DNA from: Vibrio salilacus
Lineage (GTDB): Bacteria; Pseudomonadota; Gammaproteobacteria; Enterobacterales; Vibrionaceae
Length of the DNA stretch: 64,000 bases
Direction: 5' to 3'
Assembly: GCF_002811245.1 (NCBI RefSeq)
Contig: NZ_NIVQ01000003.1
Coordinates: 62,001-126,000 of the forward strand
The position numbers and the translations under genes are program-made. Positions within the stretch are counted from its first letter, which is position 1; each line of letters starts with the position of its first letter. Positions 51,909-62,901 of this stretch are shown here, piece by piece. The notes under the pieces were generated by a model. It ran no database searches, was not told the origin of the DNA, and saw only the letters and a program-made list of their open reading frames with translations.

Positions 51909-51934
51909 CACGGTCAATATCGCTATTGACCGTG
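51909..51934. repeat. Perfect 11-bp inverted repeat between ftsZ and lpxC
   Basis: CACGGTCAATA (51909-51919) and its exact complement (51924-51934) flank a TCGC loop. No T-tract follows, so it is not an ordinary terminator. It covers the predicted lpxC transcription start, a place where an operator would act. As RNA from ftsZ read-through it would form a very stable hairpin 30 bases before lpxC. Confidence 0.8.
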
Positions 51935-51964
51935 ATATGTGGCAATTATACTGAGGCAAAGTAG

Positions 51965-52882
51965 ATGATCAGACAACGTACTCTGAAAGAAATAGTGAAA
52001 ACAACTGGTGTGGGACTCCACTCTGGTCGTAAAGTGACGCTAACTCTTCGCCCAGCTGCCGCTAACACAGGCATTGTATATCGCCGAACTGACCTTAATC
52101 CGCCAGTCGATTTTCCTGCGGATCCGGCGTCGGTACGCGACACCATGCTGTGTACTGCACTGGTTAATGACGAAGGTGTACGTATTTCTACGGTTGAGCA
52201 CTTGAGCGCAGCTTTAGCGGGCATGGGAATCGATAACATTGTTGTTGAAGTCGATGCTCCTGAAATTCCGATTATGGACGGCAGTGCCAGCCCATTCGTA
52301 TTTTTGCTACAACAAGCGGGGATCGAAGAACAAAATGCACCGAAGCGTTTCATCCGTATTAAGAAACCAGTGCGTTTTGAAGATGGCGATAAGTGGGCAG
52401 AGTTTCTGCCATTCAATGGCTTCCGCATGGATTTCGAAATTGAATTCAGCCATCCTGCAATAGAGTCTGATGAACAGCACCTTCTTTTCGACTTCTCATC
52501 ACAAGGCTTTGTTAAAGAAATCTCTCGTGCACGTACGTTTGGTTTTATGCGCGATATCGAGTACCTACAGTCACAAAATTTGTGTCTAGGGGGAAGTTTC
52601 GATTGTGCCATCGTTCTGGATGAGTACCGTATCCTTAACGAAGAAGGCCTGCGTTTCGAAAACGAATTTGTTACTCACAAAGTATTGGACGCGATCGGTG
52701 ACCTTTACATGTGTGGTTATCCCATTATCGGTGAATTCCGCGCCTTTAAATCTGGCCATGGCCTAAACAACCAGTTACTGCGTTCAGTATTAGCAGATCA
52801 AGAAGCATGGGAATGGGTGACCTTTGAACAAGAAGAGACATCACCAGTCGCATTTGCAGAGCCGAATTTGGTTCTTGCCTAA
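51965..52882 (+). CDS. lpxC: UDP-3-O-acyl-N-acetylglucosamine deacetylase
   Basis: The 305-residue zinc amidase catalyses the committed step of lipid A synthesis. The zinc ligands are His79 in [13 protein letters not shown] and the histidine/aspartate pair in [11 protein letters not shown]; the catalytic [10 protein letters not shown] block follows. The length equals that of E. coli. E. coli LpxC ends in a tail recognised by FtsH; here the end is FAEPNLVLA, also hydrophobic and alanine-ended. Confidence 0.97.
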   Translation: MIRQRTLKEIVKTTGVGLHSGRKVTLTLRPAAANTGIVYRRTDLNPPVDFPADPASVRDTMLCTALVNDEGVRISTVEHLSAALAGMGIDNIVVEVDAPEIPIMDGSASPFVFLLQQAGIEEQNAPKRFIRIKKPVRFEDGDKWAEFLPFNGFRMDFEIEFSHPAIESDEQHLLFDFSSQGFVKEISRARTFGFMRDIEYLQSQNLCLGGSFDCAIVLDEYRILNEEGLRFENEFVTHKVLDAIGDLYMCGYPIIGEFRAFKSGHGLNNQLLRSVLADQEAWEWVTFEQEETSPVAFAEPNLVLA

Positions 52883-52897
52883 GTTTCCGTTTTAAAT

Positions 52898-52927
52898 AAA
52901 AAAGCCAGACATTTGTCTGGCTTTTTT
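52898..52927. terminator. Bidirectional terminator between lpxC and dciA
   Basis: GCCAGAC (52904-52910) and GTCTGGC (52915-52921) with an ATTT loop are extended by six A on the left and six T on the right, so both converging genes can use it. Confidence 0.93.
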
Positions 52928-52934
52928 ATTTGTA

Positions 52935-53387
52935 TTAGTCGCGTTTGGCAAGTTTAGCGAGGCTTTCTAGCCGTGCTTTGACCTTTGGTGAGGCGCCGCT
53001 TGCTACCATTTCTAGGTATTGAGCTGCGGTTGATGAGATCGGATCGCGAGGCTTAGACTCTGGCTTATTGCGTTTTTTCGTACGATACAGCTCAGGATTA
53101 ATCTGCACAGAGACGGCAATCAGACGCGCGAAACCTTGCGACCTTAACTGGCTGAGAATACTCAACCGTTCGTAATCGATTTTCATTTTGATCCCAGCGC
53201 TAGCGACTTCTAGGATCAATTGATTGTCACGAATATTTGCCGCGCGGCAATGATCTTCCGTGCCTCTTGGTAGGATCGCACGCAGTGCTTTATTGATCGT
53301 TAAGATCTCTTGAGCATGTTGTTGTAACTGCGCAAATCTTGAATCGGCGATAATTTCATCGCCGAGTGTAGGACGGTGATCTCTCAT
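52935..53387 (-). CDS. dciA: DUF721 protein, probable replicative helicase loader DciA
   Basis: The 150-residue basic protein has the DUF721/DciA domain at about 15-105 (LQQHAQEILTINKALRAILP, LILEVASAGIKMKIDYER) and a charged, probably disordered C-terminal tail ending LAKLAKRD. DciA loads the DnaB helicase in most bacteria that lack phage-type DnaC, Vibrio included, and lies between lpxC and secA there. I use the ATG at 53387, with GAGG 6 bases upstream; a TTG four codons earlier contains that site. Confidence 0.88.
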   Translation of the reverse strand: MRDHRPTLGDEIIADSRFAQLQQHAQEILTINKALRAILPRGTEDHCRAANIRDNQLILEVASAGIKMKIDYERLSILSQLRSQGFARLIAVSVQINPELYRTKKRNKPESKPRDPISSTAAQYLEMVASGASPKVKARLESLAKLAKRD

Positions 53388-53708
53388 CACGCACCTCAAT
53401 TAAATTCAACCACCCCATTTTAGTCAATGGAGTGCAGCGAAGATAGAGCAAAGGATGAATAAACTTTCTCATAGAAGGTCAAATAATAAAGAATGCTTCA
53501 AACAAATCATCATGTTATTGGTTGTTAGGGTAAAAATCTCATAAACTACCCACCACTTATAATGATATAAGCCTTGAAATTTAACGTTCTCATCTCAATA
53601 TCTGAGTAAAGTGATTTATCTCAGTATTCTTAGTTCAAAACTGTTAGAGACTGAAGGCATTAAAAAAGTAGATCGGGCCCGATCTGAATAAAGAGAGATT
53701 CATAGCAA
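53388..53708 (+). promoter_or_regulatory. Region between dciA and secA
   Basis: The 321 bases hold the dciA leader on one strand and the secA control region on the other. A TATAAT at 53558-53563 has no good -35. An inverted repeat of AATA(T)CTGAG with CTCAGTATT near 53611-53640 and a 16-bp palindrome, AGATCGGGCCCGATCT (53670-53685), lie in the probable secA leader. A 29-codon frame at 53455-53544 encodes a basic peptide with a hydrophobic end but has no proper ribosome binding site. No secM gene is recognisable. Confidence 0.45.
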
Positions 53709-56432
53709 ATGATAACTAAGCTACTGACAAAGGTAATTGGCAGTCGCAATGACCGAACACTGCGCCGCTTGAAAAAAATTGTCAAAGAGATTAATAATTA
53801 CGAGCCTACGTTTGAAGCCCTTTCAGATGAAGAGCTAAAAGCTAAGACCATTGAATTCCGCCAACGCTTAGAGCAAGGCGACACCTTAGATAAGCTTTTA
53901 CCTGAAGCATTTGCAACGGTACGTGAAGCTTCGAAGCGTGTGTATGGTATGCGTCATTTCGATGTGCAGCTTATTGGTGGTATGGTTCTGAATGCTGGCC
54001 AAATCGCAGAGATGCGTACTGGTGAAGGTAAGACCCTAACAGCAACGTTACCTGCTTACTTAAACGCGCTTAAAGGCGCGGTTCACGTCGTGACTGTCAA
54101 CGACTATCTAGCGAAGCGTGATGCGGAAACTAACCGAGTACTATTTGAATTCTTAGGTATGACGGTCGGCATTAATGTGCCAAATATGCCGCCGCAAGAA
54201 AAGAAACAAGCTTATCAGGCGGACATTCTTTACGGTACCAACAATGAATTTGGTTTTGACTACCTACGTGACAACATGGCTTTCCGCACGGAAGACCGCG
54301 TCCAGCGTGAGCGTTTCTTTGCCGTAGTGGATGAGGTCGACTCAATCTTAATCGATGAAGCGCGTACACCATTGATTATTTCGGGACCTGCAGAAGATAG
54401 CTCTGAGCTTTACGCCCGCATTAATACTTTGATTCCTCTTCTGCAGCAGCAAGATAAAGAAGATTCAGAAGAGTACCGCGGCGACGGTCACTACACCGTT
54501 GATGAGAAATCTAAGCAAGTTTACTTGACCGAAACGGGTCAAGAGTTTGTTGAAGATTTGATGGTCAAAAATGGCTTAATGGAGGAGGGAGATACCCTTT
54601 ATTCGCCAACCAACATTAGCCTACTTCACCACGTCAATGCCGCACTACGTGCACACGTGTTGTTTGAGAAGAACGTTGATTACATTATCAACGAAGAGGG
54701 CGAAGTGGTTATCGTTGACGAACATACCGGTCGTACCATGCCGGGTCGTCGCTGGTCTGAAGGCTTGCATCAAGCGGTGGAAGCAAAAGAAGGCGTTAAG
54801 ATCCAAAACGAAAACCAAACCTTAGCTTCGATCACTTTCCAGAACTACTTCCGTCTGTATGAAAAACTTTCTGGTATGACAGGTACCGCTGATACAGAAG
54901 CCTTCGAGTTCCAGTCGATTTATGGTCTGGAAACTGTGGTTATTCCGACCAACAAACCTATGATCCGTGACGATATGCCGGATGTCGTTTACCGCACTGA
55001 AGCAGAAAAGTTTGCGGCGATCATTGAAGATATCAAACAGCGTGTTGAGAAAGGTCAACCAACCTTAGTTGGTACCGTGTCGATTGAAAAATCAGAGCTA
55101 CTTTCCAATGCACTTAAGCAAGCTAAGATTAAACACAATGTCCTAAACGCGAAGTTCCACGAACGCGAAGCAGAAATTGTTGCTGAAGCGGGCATGCCTG
55201 GCGCGGTCACGATTGCAACCAACATGGCGGGTCGTGGTACGGATATTGTGCTTGGTGGTAGCTGGCAAGCGAAAGTCGACATGCTCGACAATCCGACTCA
55301 AGAGCAGATCGACGAAATTAAAGCACAATGGAAAGTTGTTCATGACCAAGTGCTCGAGGCCGGTGGTCTGCATATTATCGGTACTGAGCGTCACGAATCT
55401 CGTCGTATCGATAACCAGTTACGTGGTCGTTCTGGCCGACAAGGTGATGCGGGTTCTTCTCGTTTTTACCTATCGATGGAAGACTCACTGCTGCGTATCT
55501 TTACTTCGGATCGTATGGCGAGCTTGATCCAAAGTGGTATGGACGAGGGTGAGGCGATTGAATCGAAAATGCTCTCTCGTTCGATTGAGAAAGCGCAACG
55601 TAAAGTTGAAGGCCGTAACTTTGATATTCGTAAACAGCTGCTAGAGTACGATGACGTTGCCAACGATCAGCGCAAAGTGGTTTATGAATTGCGTGACGAG
55701 TTGATGAGTGCTGATGATATCAGTGAGATGATCGAACACAACCGTCAAGATGTGCTTACTGCTGTGATTGATGAGTACATTGCGCCACAATCTTTAGAAG
55801 ATATGTGGGATGTTGAAGGGCTACAAGAGCGTTTGAAGAACGACTTCGATATCGATGCACCGATCAAGCAATGGCTTGAAGAAGATGACAAGCTGTACGA
55901 AGAAGCACTGCGTGAGAAAATCCTAGCGACGTCTGTTGAAGTCTACAAACAGAAAGAAGCAGTAGTGGGTGCTCAAGTACTGCGTAACTTCGAAAAATCG
56001 GTGATGCTGCAAACGCTCGATTCATTGTGGAAAGAGCATTTGGCCGCCATGGATCATCTTCGTCAAGGTATTCACCTACGTGGTTATGCTCAGAAGAACC
56101 CGAAACAAGAGTACAAGCGAGAGTCGTTTGAACTGTTTGAAGGCTTGTTAGAAGCACTGAAAACGGATGTGATTACTATCTTGTCGAAAGTTCGTGTTCA
56201 GCAGCAAGAAGAAGTTGAGCGCATGGAAGCTCAACGTCGAGCTCAAGCTGAAGAAGCAGCCCGCCGCGCACAAGCGCAGCACGCTTCGGCTGAAAACCAA
56301 TTGGCTGATGACGAAGAGTCTCAAGGCGCTCACCAACCTATGGTTCGTGAAGATCGTAAAGTTGGTCGTAATGAGCCTTGCCCGTGTGGTAGCGGCAAAA
56401 AATACAAGCAGTGTCACGGTCAAATTAACTAA
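53709..56432 (+). CDS. secA: Protein translocase ATPase SecA
   Basis: The 907-residue motor drives preproteins through SecYEG. Nucleotide domain 1 has Walker A ([13 protein letters not shown]) and Walker B ([16 protein letters not shown]); nucleotide domain 2 has [12 protein letters not shown] and [11 protein letters not shown]. The helical scaffold includes [18 protein letters not shown]. The C-terminal zinc-binding tail [14 protein letters not shown] contacts SecB and phospholipid. The length is close to E. coli (901). Confidence 0.98.
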   Translation: MITKLLTKVIGSRNDRTLRRLKKIVKEINNYEPTFEALSDEELKAKTIEFRQRLEQGDTLDKLLPEAFATVREASKRVYGMRHFDVQLIGGMVLNAGQIAEMRTGEGKTLTATLPAYLNALKGAVHVVTVNDYLAKRDAETNRVLFEFLGMTVGINVPNMPPQEKKQAYQADILYGTNNEFGFDYLRDNMAFRTEDRVQRERFFAVVDEVDSILIDEARTPLIISGPAEDSSELYARINTLIPLLQQQDKEDSEEYRGDGHYTVDEKSKQVYLTETGQEFVEDLMVKNGLMEEGDTLYSPTNISLLHHVNAALRAHVLFEKNVDYIINEEGEVVIVDEHTGRTMPGRRWSEGLHQAVEAKEGVKIQNENQTLASITFQNYFRLYEKLSGMTGTADTEAFEFQSIYGLETVVIPTNKPMIRDDMPDVVYRTEAEKFAAIIEDIKQRVEKGQPTLVGTVSIEKSELLSNALKQAKIKHNVLNAKFHEREAEIVAEAGMPGAVTIATNMAGRGTDIVLGGSWQAKVDMLDNPTQEQIDEIKAQWKVVHDQVLEAGGLHIIGTERHESRRIDNQLRGRSGRQGDAGSSRFYLSMEDSLLRIFTSDRMASLIQSGMDEGEAIESKMLSRSIEKAQRKVEGRNFDIRKQLLEYDDVANDQRKVVYELRDELMSADDISEMIEHNRQDVLTAVIDEYIAPQSLEDMWDVEGLQERLKNDFDIDAPIKQWLEEDDKLYEEALREKILATSVEVYKQKEAVVGAQVLRNFEKSVMLQTLDSLWKEHLAAMDHLRQGIHLRGYAQKNPKQEYKRESFELFEGLLEALKTDVITILSKVRVQQQEEVERMEAQRRAQAEEAARRAQAQHASAENQLADDEESQGAHQPMVREDRKVGRNEPCPCGSGKKYKQCHGQIN

Positions 56433-56455
56433 TTAGATCTGTGTCATTAAATATC

Positions 56456-56482
56456 AAGAGTCGCTTAGGCGGCTCTTTTTTT
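56456..56482 (+). terminator. Terminator between secA and mutT
   Basis: AAGAGTCGC (56456-56464) pairs with GCGGCTCTT (56469-56477), one G-U, loop TTAG, followed by T to 56482. The T-tract runs straight into the AAGGA site of mutT. Confidence 0.88.
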
Positions 56483-56494
56483 AAGGAAAAATCG

Positions 56495-56893
56495 ATGAAA
56501 AGAGTTCATATCGTCGCGGGGATTATTTTTAATCAAGACAAATCCGAGATCTTTATTACTAAACGACCTGATGATAAGCACAAAGGGGGATTTTGGGAGT
56601 TTCCTGGTGGTAAAGTTGAAGCGGGAGAAACGATTGAACAAGCGATGCAACGCGAGTTAGCAGAAGAGATCGGAATTGTGGTGACTGAGCAAAGTCATTT
56701 TGAGCACCTTGAATTTGATTATTCAGATAAGTCGCTAAAATTCGATTTTATCTTGGTGTCACAATTTGACCACCAGCCTTATGGCAAAGAGGGACAACAA
56801 GGTCTGTGGGTTGAGGTTAAAGCGCTGAAGGACTATACATTCCCAGAAGCCAACGTACCGATCCTCGAGCGAGTGATAAAAGAGTTTGCTTAA
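56495..56893 (+). CDS. mutT: 8-oxo-dGTP diphosphatase MutT
   Basis: The 132-residue Nudix hydrolase removes 8-oxo-dGTP from the nucleotide pool. The Nudix box fits the consensus exactly (GKVEAGE then RELAEEIGI, about residues 38-60), and FWEFPGGK before it is typical. I start at the ATG at 56495, with AAGGA 7-8 bases upstream; an in-frame start at 56441 would run through the terminator hairpin. It follows secA as in E. coli. Confidence 0.95.
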   Translation: MKRVHIVAGIIFNQDKSEIFITKRPDDKHKGGFWEFPGGKVEAGETIEQAMQRELAEEIGIVVTEQSHFEHLEFDYSDKSLKFDFILVSQFDHQPYGKEGQQGLWVEVKALKDYTFPEANVPILERVIKEFA

Positions 56894-56923
56894 CGTCTGG
56901 TCACGTCACGTGAATGTTGATAG

Positions 56924-57796
<873 letters not shown>

Positions 57797-57855
57797 CGGT
57801 TGAGTTTAGTGAGATTTCTTCACGACTAAATGAAATGTCGAATTAGATATTTATG

Positions 57856-57879
57856 CGCTGGGCTTGCCCGGCGTTTTTT
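57856..57879 (+). terminator. Terminator of dapB
   Basis: CGCTGGG (57856-57862) pairs with CCCGGCG (57867-57873), one G-U, loop CTTG, followed by six T. Confidence 0.9.
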
Positions 57880-58190
57880 GTATTCTGCCTATTATAGAGG
57901 GTGTCGTACTATTAATGAGTGCCTTTGCATGCTGAGTTTTTGTTGCTTGTTTTGGGTGTTAAGGCGTGGTTTTTCATTAAGAACTGCAAAAAAGCAACTT
58001 TTATCTTGGTGTGCAACGATTGCGCAAATGAGTTGACAAAAAGTGTGATCTAGAGTTTGCTGTAGAGGGTCGGTTTTTACTAAAAATCATCTTGATGGCC
58101 AGTAGGTCGAGTTAAACTTGTGTTTTTAACGCTTTTGATGCCTTTTTGCTCTTAAGTGTGTTAAATGATAAATTTATTTTCGACTCTATG

Positions 58191-58222
58191 TTGACACAAG
58201 TCAAAGGTATCATTAGAATACC
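58191..58222 (+). promoter_or_regulatory. Strong carAB promoter with two embedded inverted repeats
   Basis: TTGACA (58191-58196) and TAGAAT (58214-58219) are 17 bases apart. TTGAC/GTCAA (58191-58195 with 58200-58204) overlaps the -35 box and GGTAT/ATACC (58206-58210 with 58218-58222) brackets the -10 box. Either repeat could be an operator. The start would be near 58226, about 100 bases before carA. Confidence 0.65.
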
Positions 58223-58277
58223 GCCAATTTGTCTCAAATACCTATTTTCGCGTGTTTATTGCGTTATGGAAGGCAAG

Positions 58278-58316
58278 TTTGCAGTTAAATTTATTATTTT
58301 TGCATTTTTATTCTGG
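58278..58316 (+). promoter_or_regulatory. Two tandem ArgR-box-like sites
   Basis: Boxes of 18 bases at 58278-58295 and 58299-58316 have the consensus layout (TGAAT, four A/T, ATTCA) as TGCAG-TTAA-ATTTA and TGCAT-TTTT-ATTCT, with the 3-base spacing usual for paired ARG boxes. Box 2 overlaps the carA ribosome binding site. They lie in the leader of the promoter at 58191 rather than over it, unlike the E. coli P2 operator. Confidence 0.4.
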
Positions 58317-58324
58317 AGGTTGTC

Positions 58325-59464
58325 TTGAGTAAATCAGCACTGTTAGTCCTAGAAGATGGGACAGTGTTCCACGGTGTTTCCATTGGAGCAGATGGGTCAT
58401 CCGTTGGTGAAGTCGTTTTTAATACCTCGATGACGGGGTACCAAGAAATCCTCACTGATCCTTCCTATTCTCAACAGATCGTCACCCTTACTTATCCCCA
58501 CATTGGCAATACCGGTACTAATACCGAAGACGAAGAATCCTCTTCCATCCATGCACAAGGCCTTGTGATCCGCGATCTCCCACTTATCGCTTCTAACTTC
58601 CGAAATGAACAATCTCTTTCTGATTACCTAAAGTCGCAAAATATTGTCGGCATTGCAGACATCGATACGCGTAAGCTAACTCGTATTCTGCGTGAAAAGG
58701 GTGCGCAAAATGGTTGTATCTTGGCGGGCAATAATCTTGATGAAGCCTTAGCATTAGCAAAAGCGAAAGCGTTCCCTGGATTGAAAGGCATGGATCTGGC
58801 GAAAGAAGTCACGACCAAAGAAGCGTATCCATGGAAGCAAGGTTCGTGGACCCTGCAGGGGGGTCTGCCACAAGCGCAAGATGATAGCGAACTGCCTTAT
58901 CACGTCGTTGCTTATGACTTTGGCGCCAAGCGCAACATCCTACGCATGCTCGTTGATCGGGGTTGCCGTTTAACGGTTGTTCCTGCTGAAACTTCGGCTG
59001 AAGATGTGCTGGCTCTTAATCCAGATGGCATATTTTTATCAAATGGCCCTGGTGACCCAGAACCATGTACTTACGCGATTGAGGCGACCAAAACTTTCCT
59101 TGAGAAAGAGCTGCCAATTTTTGGTATCTGCCTTGGTCACCAAATTCTCGCGTTAGCGTCTGGTGCACAAACGGTGAAAATGAAGTTTGGTCACCATGGT
59201 GCGAACCATCCGGTCAAAGATTTAGATCGTAATGTTGTCATGATTACTTCACAAAACCATGGTTTTGCTGCGGATGAAGCGACGTTACCTGAAAACCTTC
59301 GCGCCACACACGTTTCACTATTTGATGGCTCTTTACAAGGTATTCATCGTACTGACAAACCAGCATTTAGTTTTCAAGGTCACCCTGAAGCGAGCCCAGG
59401 TCCCCACGACGCAGCTCCGCTATTTGACCACTTTATCGAACTAATTAAACAACACAGCGCTTAA
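58325..59464 (+). CDS. carA: Carbamoyl-phosphate synthase small subunit
   Basis: The 379-residue subunit hydrolyses glutamine and passes ammonia to CarB. The class I amidotransferase domain has the nucleophile in [10 protein letters not shown] and the His/Glu pair in [28 protein letters not shown] opens the N-terminal domain. Translation starts with TTG, preceded by a strong GGAGG at 6 bases. No in-frame ATG fits, and the sequence aligns with the family from here. carB follows after 16 bases. Confidence 0.96.
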   Translation: MSKSALLVLEDGTVFHGVSIGADGSSVGEVVFNTSMTGYQEILTDPSYSQQIVTLTYPHIGNTGTNTEDEESSSIHAQGLVIRDLPLIASNFRNEQSLSDYLKSQNIVGIADIDTRKLTRILREKGAQNGCILAGNNLDEALALAKAKAFPGLKGMDLAKEVTTKEAYPWKQGSWTLQGGLPQAQDDSELPYHVVAYDFGAKRNILRMLVDRGCRLTVVPAETSAEDVLALNPDGIFLSNGPGDPEPCTYAIEATKTFLEKELPIFGICLGHQILALASGAQTVKMKFGHHGANHPVKDLDRNVVMITSQNHGFAADEATLPENLRATHVSLFDGSLQGIHRTDKPAFSFQGHPEASPGPHDAAPLFDHFIELIKQHSA

Positions 59465-59480
59465 TTCGGAGTAGTAGATA

Positions 59481-62400
59481 ATGCCAAAACGTACTGACAT
59501 TCAAAGTATTCTAATTCTTGGTGCTGGTCCGATTGTTATCGGTCAGGCATGTGAGTTTGACTACTCTGGCGCCCAAGCATGTAAAGCGCTTCGTGAGGAA
59601 GGCTACCGAGTTATTCTGGTCAACTCTAACCCAGCCACTATTATGACTGACCCTGACATGGCCGATGCGACTTACATCGAGCCAATCCAGTGGGAAGTGG
59701 TGCGTAAAATCATCGAAAAAGAGCGTCCTGATGCGGTTCTACCGACCATGGGTGGTCAAACTGCGTTGAACTGTGCTCTTGATTTAGAGAAGCATGGCGT
59801 TCTTGCCGAGTTCGGTGTTGAGATGATTGGTGCAACGGCTGACGCGATCGATAAAGCAGAAGACCGTTCACGCTTCGATAAAGCAATGAAATCGATTGGT
59901 CTTGAATGTCCAACCGCTGATACTGCGAAAACCATGGAAGAAGCGTACAAAGTTTTAGACATGGTTGGCTTCCCTTGTATCATTCGCCCATCGTTCACCA
60001 TGGGTGGTACGGGTGGCGGTATCGCGTACAATAAAGAAGAATTTGAAGAAATCTGTCGTCGTGGTTTGGATTTATCACCAACCAACGAACTTCTTATCGA
60101 TGAATCACTTATCGGTTGGAAAGAGTACGAGATGGAAGTGGTTCGTGACAAAAACGACAACTGCATCATCGTATGTGCGATTGAAAACTTTGACCCAATG
60201 GGTATTCACACCGGTGACTCAATTACGGTGGCTCCAGCGCAAACGCTGACAGACAAAGAATACCAACTAATGCGTAATGCATCATTGGCAGTACTGCGTG
60301 AGATTGGTGTTGAAACGGGTGGTTCAAACGTCCAGTTTGGTATCAACCCGAAAGATGGCCGTATGGTTATCATCGAGATGAACCCACGTGTATCTCGTTC
60401 TTCGGCACTTGCTTCTAAAGCAACGGGTTTCCCAATCGCTAAGATTGCCGCGAAACTGGCAGTTGGCTTCACGCTAGACGAGCTAATGAATGACATCACT
60501 GGCGGCGCTACACCTGCATCATTCGAACCAACAATCGACTACGTAGTCACTAAGATTCCTCGTTTTAACTTCGAGAAATTTGCAGGCGCTAACGACCGTC
60601 TAACGACGCAAATGAAGTCGGTTGGTGAAGTGATGGCTATCGGCCGTAACCAACAAGAGTCGCTACAAAAAGCACTGCGTGGCCTAGAAGTGGGCGCGAC
60701 TGGTTTTGACGAAATGGTAGACCTAGACGCACCAGATGCTCTAACAACGATTCGTCATGAACTGAAAGAAGCGGGCGCTGATCGTATTTGGTACATCGCG
60801 GATGCATTCCGTGCTGGTATGTCTGTCGATGGTGTCTTCAATCTAACGCAAATCGACCGTTGGTTCCTAGTTCAAATCGAAGACATCGTTAAACTAGAGC
60901 AAGAACTGAAAGCGAAAGGCTTTGCTGGTCTAAACAAAGACTCACTGAATCAGCTTAAACGCAAAGGTTTTGCTGATGCGCGCCTATCTAAGATTCTAGG
61001 AGTCGCAGAAAGCGAAATCCGTCGTATGCGTGACCAATACGATATTCACCCGGTCTACAAGCGTGTTGATACGTGTGCGGCGGAGTTCTCTTCTGATACG
61101 GCTTACATGTACTCATCTTACGATGAAGAGTGTGAAGCGAACCCAACAGACAAAGACAAGATCATGATCTTGGGCGGCGGTCCAAACCGTATCGGCCAAG
61201 GTATTGAATTTGACTACTGTTGTGTACACGCCTCACTAGCACTACGTGAAGATGGCTTTGAGACTATCATGGTTAACTGTAACCCTGAGACAGTTTCAAC
61301 CGATTACGACACTTCTGACCGTCTGTACTTTGAACCAGTCACCCTGGAAGACGTACTAGCAATCGCTCGTGTTGAGAAGCCAAAAGGCGTTATTGTTCAG
61401 TATGGAGGTCAAACACCACTGAAACTGGCTCGTGCTCTTGAAGCTGCTGGTGTACCAATTATCGGTACTAGCCCAGACGCCATTGACCGCGCAGAAGACC
61501 GTGAGCGTTTCCAAGTTGCTGTTGACCGTCTTGGTCTTCTACAGCCACAAAACGCGACGGTCACAACAATGGAGCAAGCGGTTGAGAAATCTCGCGAAAT
61601 TGGCTTCCCTCTAGTTGTTCGCCCTTCTTACGTCCTTGGTGGTCGTGCGATGGAAATTGTCTACGACGAGCAAGACCTGCGTCGTTATTTTAACGAAGCG
61701 GTAAGCGTATCTAACGAATCACCAGTACTACTTGATAGCTTCCTAGATGACGCTATTGAAGTCGACGTAGATGCGATTTGTGACGGCGAGCGCGTGGTGA
61801 TCGGCGGTATCATGGAGCATATCGAGCAAGCGGGTGTTCACTCGGGTGACTCAGCATGTTCTCTTCCTGCCTACACACTAAGCCAAGAAATCCAAGACGT
61901 CATGCGCGAACAAGTTGAAAAGCTAGCGTTCGAGTTGGGTGTTCGTGGCTTGATGAATACCCAGTTTGCAGTTAAGGACAACGAAGTGTACCTCATCGAG
62001 GTTAACCCTCGCGCTGCACGTACTGTACCGTTCGTCTCGAAAGCAACTGGCGCACCCATCGCTAAGATTGCAGCACGTGTCATGGCTGGACAATCGCTAG
62101 AATCTCAAGGCTTTACCAAAGAAATCATCCCACCATACTACTCAGTGAAAGAAGTTGTACTACCATTCAACAAATTCCCTGGCGTAGACCCACTGTTAGG
62201 CCCAGAAATGCGCTCTACTGGTGAAGTGATGGGTGTTGGTGCGACGTTCGCTGAAGCGTACTCTAAAGCGGAATTGGGTTGTGGCAACGTCTACCCAGAA
62301 GGTGGTCGTGCACTGCTTTCAGTTCGTGAAGGTGACAAAGAGCGTGTGGTTGACCTAGCATCTAAGCTATCTAAGCTTGGTTACCAGCTAGACGCAACGC

Positions 62401-62711
62401 ACGGCACTGCGGTTATCCTTGGCGAAGCGGGTATCAATCCACGCTTGGTCAACAAGGTACACGAAGGTCGTCCTCATATTCTTGACCGTATCAAGAACAA
62501 TGAGTACACCTATATTGTCAATACCGCAGCTGGTCGTCAGGCAATCGAAGATTCGAAAATCTTACGTCGTGGTGCATTGGCTGAAAAAGTGAACTATACC
62601 ACTACGCTAAATGCGGCATTCGCGACCTGTATGGCGCACACTGCAGATGCGAAGACGTCAGTTACTTCAGTTCAAGAGCTACACGCAAGAGTTGCTAACA
62701 ACGAAGCATAA
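59481..62711 (+). CDS. carB: Carbamoyl-phosphate synthase large subunit
   Basis: The 1076-residue synthetase makes carbamoyl phosphate for arginine and pyrimidines. It consists of two homologous ATP-grasp halves (about 1-400 and 553-935; [20 protein letters not shown] against [19 protein letters not shown], shown here in part), an oligomerisation domain between, and a C-terminal MGS-type allosteric domain (about 935-1076) that binds UMP and ornithine. The length matches E. coli (1073). Confidence 0.97.
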   Translation: MPKRTDIQSILILGAGPIVIGQACEFDYSGAQACKALREEGYRVILVNSNPATIMTDPDMADATYIEPIQWEVVRKIIEKERPDAVLPTMGGQTALNCALDLEKHGVLAEFGVEMIGATADAIDKAEDRSRFDKAMKSIGLECPTADTAKTMEEAYKVLDMVGFPCIIRPSFTMGGTGGGIAYNKEEFEEICRRGLDLSPTNELLIDESLIGWKEYEMEVVRDKNDNCIIVCAIENFDPMGIHTGDSITVAPAQTLTDKEYQLMRNASLAVLREIGVETGGSNVQFGINPKDGRMVIIEMNPRVSRSSALASKATGFPIAKIAAKLAVGFTLDELMNDITGGATPASFEPTIDYVVTKIPRFNFEKFAGANDRLTTQMKSVGEVMAIGRNQQESLQKALRGLEVGATGFDEMVDLDAPDALTTIRHELKEAGADRIWYIADAFRAGMSVDGVFNLTQIDRWFLVQIEDIVKLEQELKAKGFAGLNKDSLNQLKRKGFADARLSKILGVAESEIRRMRDQYDIHPVYKRVDTCAAEFSSDTAYMYSSYDEECEANPTDKDKIMILGGGPNRIGQGIEFDYCCVHASLALREDGFETIMVNCNPETVSTDYDTSDRLYFEPVTLEDVLAIARVEKPKGVIVQYGGQTPLKLARALEAAGVPIIGTSPDAIDRAEDRERFQVAVDRLGLLQPQNATVTTMEQAVEKSREIGFPLVVRPSYVLGGRAMEIVYDEQDLRRYFNEAVSVSNESPVLLDSFLDDAIEVDVDAICDGERVVIGGIMEHIEQAGVHSGDSACSLPAYTLSQEIQDVMREQVEKLAFELGVRGLMNTQFAVKDNEVYLIEVNPRAARTVPFVSKATGAPIAKIAARVMAGQSLESQGFTKEIIPPYYSVKEVVLPFNKFPGVDPLLGPEMRSTGEVMGVGATFAEAYSKAELGCGNVYPEGGRALLSVREGDKERVVDLASKLSKLGYQLDATHGTAVILGEAGINPRLVNKVHEGRPHILDRIKNNEYTYIVNTAAGRQAIEDSKILRRGALAEKVNYTTTLNAAFATCMAHTADAKTSVTSVQELHARVANNEA

Positions 62712-62754
62712 TAATCAGTAGGCTCCATAGATGAGCCTATATGACAACCTCATT

Positions 62755-62779
62755 GCCCGCTCATCGAGCGGGCTTTTTT
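62755..62779 (+). terminator. Terminator of carAB
   Basis: GCCCGCTC (62755-62762) and GAGCGGGC (62766-62773) form a perfect stem with a 3-base loop, followed by six T. A weaker hairpin, TAGGCTC/GAGCCTA (62719-62739), lies between it and the carB stop. Confidence 0.93.
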
Positions 62780-62901
62780 GTTTGATAAACGGTAGAGTAT
62801 TGATGAATTATAGGAATTGGTCTCAATCGAACCTTTCGCTAACGGATAGTGTTCTAGGAGTGATAATTTAAGCTTACTTACAGTTAAGCTTATGAAAATA
62901 A

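Larger units (their letters stand above)
57797..58324 (+). promoter_or_regulatory. Region between dapB and carA
   Basis: The 528 bases hold the dapB terminator (57856-57879), then the long control region of carAB. Apart from the promoter and ArgR-like boxes listed separately, TTGACA at 58033-58038 may mark a second, upstream promoter, but no good -10 follows. TTGCGCAA near 58019-58026 is a palindrome of unknown meaning. A 68-codon frame at 57830-58036 crosses the terminator and is not a gene. Confidence 0.5.

Noticed and set aside
58010..58026. PurR-like site upstream of carA (GCAACGATTGC)
   Set aside because: The half-sites are one base too close for the PurR consensus GCAAACGTTTGC.
57830..58036. 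68-codon plus-strand frame after dapB
   Set aside because: It crosses the dapB terminator and has no ribosome binding site or family resemblance.
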